NCBI GenBank assembly: GCA_937957815.1
Contig: CALFXN010000003.1
Location: 1 to 6,273, forward strand
Direction of reading: 5' to 3'
Source of the DNA: an uncultured Synergistales bacterium
GTDB lineage: Bacteria > Synergistota > Synergistia > Synergistales > Aminobacteriaceae
DNA: 6,273 bases
A model generated the notes under the pieces. The model did no database searches and was not told the origin of the DNA. It worked only from the letters and a program-made list of their open reading frames with translations. Shown here piece after piece: positions 5,094-6,273 of the stretch; the first letter of the stretch is position 1; each line of letters starts with the position of its first letter. A program made the position numbers and the translations under genes.

Positions 5094-6273
5094 ATGCCGC
5101 ACCAGATCCTTATGCCGAAACTCGGCCTGACGATGACCGAGGGAAGCGTCGCAGAATGGAGGAAACAGGTCGGAGATCCTGTCCGCAAAGGGGAGATCCT
5201 TCTTGTCGTCGCAACCGATAAGCTGACGTTCGACGTCGAGGTCCAGGAAGACGGAGTACTTGTGAAGATTCTCGTCCCGGCCGGCAGGACGGTTTCGGTT
5301 TCCGAACCGATCGCACTTCTCGGAGCTCAGGGGGAACAGTCCGAGGAACCTCTGCGGGGTGTCCCGCCTGCGGAAAAAATGCACGAAGTATCGGGAAACC
5401 GTCTCGACGGGAAGAAGCGCATCACCGTCATAGGAGGCGGCCCGGGCGGGTACGTCGCGGCGATCCGGGCGGCGCAGCTCGGCGCTGAAGTGACGCTCGT
5501 CGAGAAAGGCACTCTCGGCGGAACCTGCCTCAACGTCGGGTGTATTCCGACGAAGGTTCTGCTGCATACGGCCGACCTCCTCTCGGAAATCAGACATTCC
5601 GGGGATCTCGGCATCGTTGTTCCAGAAGCCTCGATCGACTGGGGTGCCGTACAGAAACGCAGAGAGATGGCGGTGGAAACCCTCACAGGCGGCGTTTCGG
5701 CGCTCCTCCGCTCCAATGGAGTTCGTGTTCTCGAAGGAGAGGCATCGTTTCTTTCCGCCGAGGACGTCGTAGTTCGTTCCGCCGGAGGGCGGGAAGAGAT
5801 CGTACGCCACGATGCGGCGATTATCGCGACCGGATCGGATGTCTTTATCCCGCCGGTTCCGGGATTCGATCTTCCGGGCGTCATCACGAGCACCGAGGCG
5901 CTGTCGCTTCCGGAGGTTCCGAAATCGATGGTCATCGTCGGAGGCGGCATCATCGGCGTCGAGTTTGCTTCAGCCTATTCGAGCTTCGGGACTGCTCTCA
6001 TGATAATAGAAATGCTTCCGGAGATTCTCCCGAATATCGACGAGGAAATCACGGGAATTCTCAAGGGATCGCTTCTCCAGCGAGGTGTGGAAATCCACAC
6101 CTCGTCGAAGGTGAGCGGCGTGCGACAGGGGGGGAATGGCCTGGTCGTCTCGGTTGAAACGCCCGAAGGACCGAAGGAGATCACGGTCGAGAAAGTCCTC
6201 GTCTGCGTCGGACGACGCCCGAACACCTCCGGCCTCGCTCCCGAAAAGGCCGGAGTGGCGGTCGAACGCGGAC
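5094..6273 (+). CDS. lpdA: Dihydrolipoamide dehydrogenase (E3) with N-terminal lipoyl domain, 3' end missing
   Basis: FAD-dependent enzyme that reoxidises dihydrolipoyl groups of E2 and passes electrons to NAD. The frame is open from the ATG at 5094 to the window end, giving 393 residues; a lipoyl-E3 protein is normally about 550-590, so the NAD domain end and the dimerisation domain with the His-Glu catalytic pair lie beyond. Residues 1-80 are a lipoyl domain (MPKLGLTM; lipoylation site Lys43 in ATDKLTFDVE). A linker rich in Glu and Pro spans 81-106. From 108 the flavoprotein begins: FAD motif VIGGGPGGY at 112-120, redox-active disulfide Cys145 and Cys150 in GGTCLNVGCIPTK, ATGS at 245-248, NAD-binding motif IVGGGIIGVEFA at 281-292, and VCVGRRPNTSGL at 370-381. 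E3 proteins with a lipoyl domain are known from acetoin dehydrogenase systems and from some bacterial pyruvate dehydrogenases. It is 52 bases after E2. Confidence 0.94.
   Translation, partial: MPHQILMPKLGLTMTEGSVAEWRKQVGDPVRKGEILLVVATDKLTFDVEVQEDGVLVKILVPAGRTVSVSEPIALLGAQGEQSEEPLRGVPPAEKMHEVSGNRLDGKKRITVIGGGPGGYVAAIRAAQLGAEVTLVEKGTLGGTCLNVGCIPTKVLLHTADLLSEIRHSGDLGIVVPEASIDWGAVQKRREMAVETLTGGVSALLRSNGVRVLEGEASFLSAEDVVVRSAGGREEIVRHDAAIIATGSDVFIPPVPGFDLPGVITSTEALSLPEVPKSMVIVGGGIIGVEFASAYSSFGTALMIIEMLPEILPNIDEEITGILKGSLLQRGVEIHTSSKVSGVRQGGNGLVVSVETPEGPKEITVEKVLVCVGRRPNTSGLAPEKAGVAVERG
6081..6104 (+). repeat. Perfect 11-bp inverted repeat inside the E3 gene
   Basis: CGAGGTGTGGA (6081-6091) and TCCACACCTCG (6094-6104) are exact reverse complements separated by AA. 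In RNA this would be a 10-bp stem with an AAAT loop. It lies in coding sequence (residues 330-337, RGVEIHTS) of the E3 NAD-binding region. The pairing is visible; function is unknown and it could be chance. Confidence 0.65.

Noticed and set aside
3698..5188. 496-codon open frame on the minus strand across the whole E2 gene
   Set aside because: Its translation is rich in Arg, Asp and His with no recognisable domain, and it mirrors E2, whose domains and catalytic motif are clear. It reflects GC-biased third positions in the real gene.
5540..6157. 205-codon plus-strand open frame overlapping E3
   Set aside because: It lies in another frame of the E3 gene, is Arg/Gly/Ser rich and has no domain, whereas the E3 frame carries FAD, disulfide and NAD motifs throughout.

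Overview
The window is a one-strand (+) gene block with all six genes in the same direction. It joins a thiamine-dependent 2-oxo acid (or acetoin) dehydrogenase complex to a complete TRAP transporter. The order is: E1 beta subunit of the dehydrogenase (3' part only, up to 629); a TRAP solute-binding protein (DctP type, 786-1859); the small TRAP membrane subunit (DctQ, 1921-2391); the large TRAP membrane subunit (DctM, 2403-3701); the E2 dihydrolipoamide acyltransferase (3734-5041); and a dihydrolipoamide dehydrogenase (E3) with its own N-terminal lipoyl domain (5094 to the window end, unfinished). Gaps between genes are 156, 61, 11, 32 and 52 bases. Each complete gene has a recognisable Shine-Dalgarno sequence and I see no convincing terminator, so one transcript is plausible. 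An E1 alpha gene would be expected just upstream, outside the window.

How the parts fit: E1 (alpha plus beta) would decarboxylate a 2-oxo acid or cleave acetoin using thiamine diphosphate. E2 carries the acyl group on lipoyl-lysine and passes it to CoA, and E3 reoxidises the lipoyl group with FAD and NAD. DctPQM is a secondary uptake system of a family that mostly carries organic acids. Its position between E1 beta and E2 suggests, as inference, that it imports the substrate of the complex or a close precursor. The E3 fusion and the motif style of E2 resemble acetoin dehydrogenase systems. A TRAP transporter with the usual carboxylate-binding arginine points instead to a carboxylate such as pyruvate or another 2-oxo acid. 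The sequence alone does not settle this.

Structure outside ordinary coding: a perfect 12-bp hairpin lies between dctP and dctQ. An imperfect hairpin upstream of dctP pairs with a Shine-Dalgarno-like sequence. Two strong perfect inverted repeats lie inside coding sequence, one in the E2 linker and one in E3. E2 has two tandem E3/E1-binding domains, the second shortened.

Organism: a bacterium with moderately GC-rich DNA and strong AAGGAGG-type ribosome binding sites. TRAP transporters and lipoyl-E3 fusions together would fit an anaerobe or fermenter, for example in Synergistota, Firmicutes or Deltaproteobacteria-like groups. This is a weak guess from gene content. I see no rRNA, tRNA, CRISPR, insertion sequence or phage gene. 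The window is metabolic and its families are known; what is uncommon is the arrangement.
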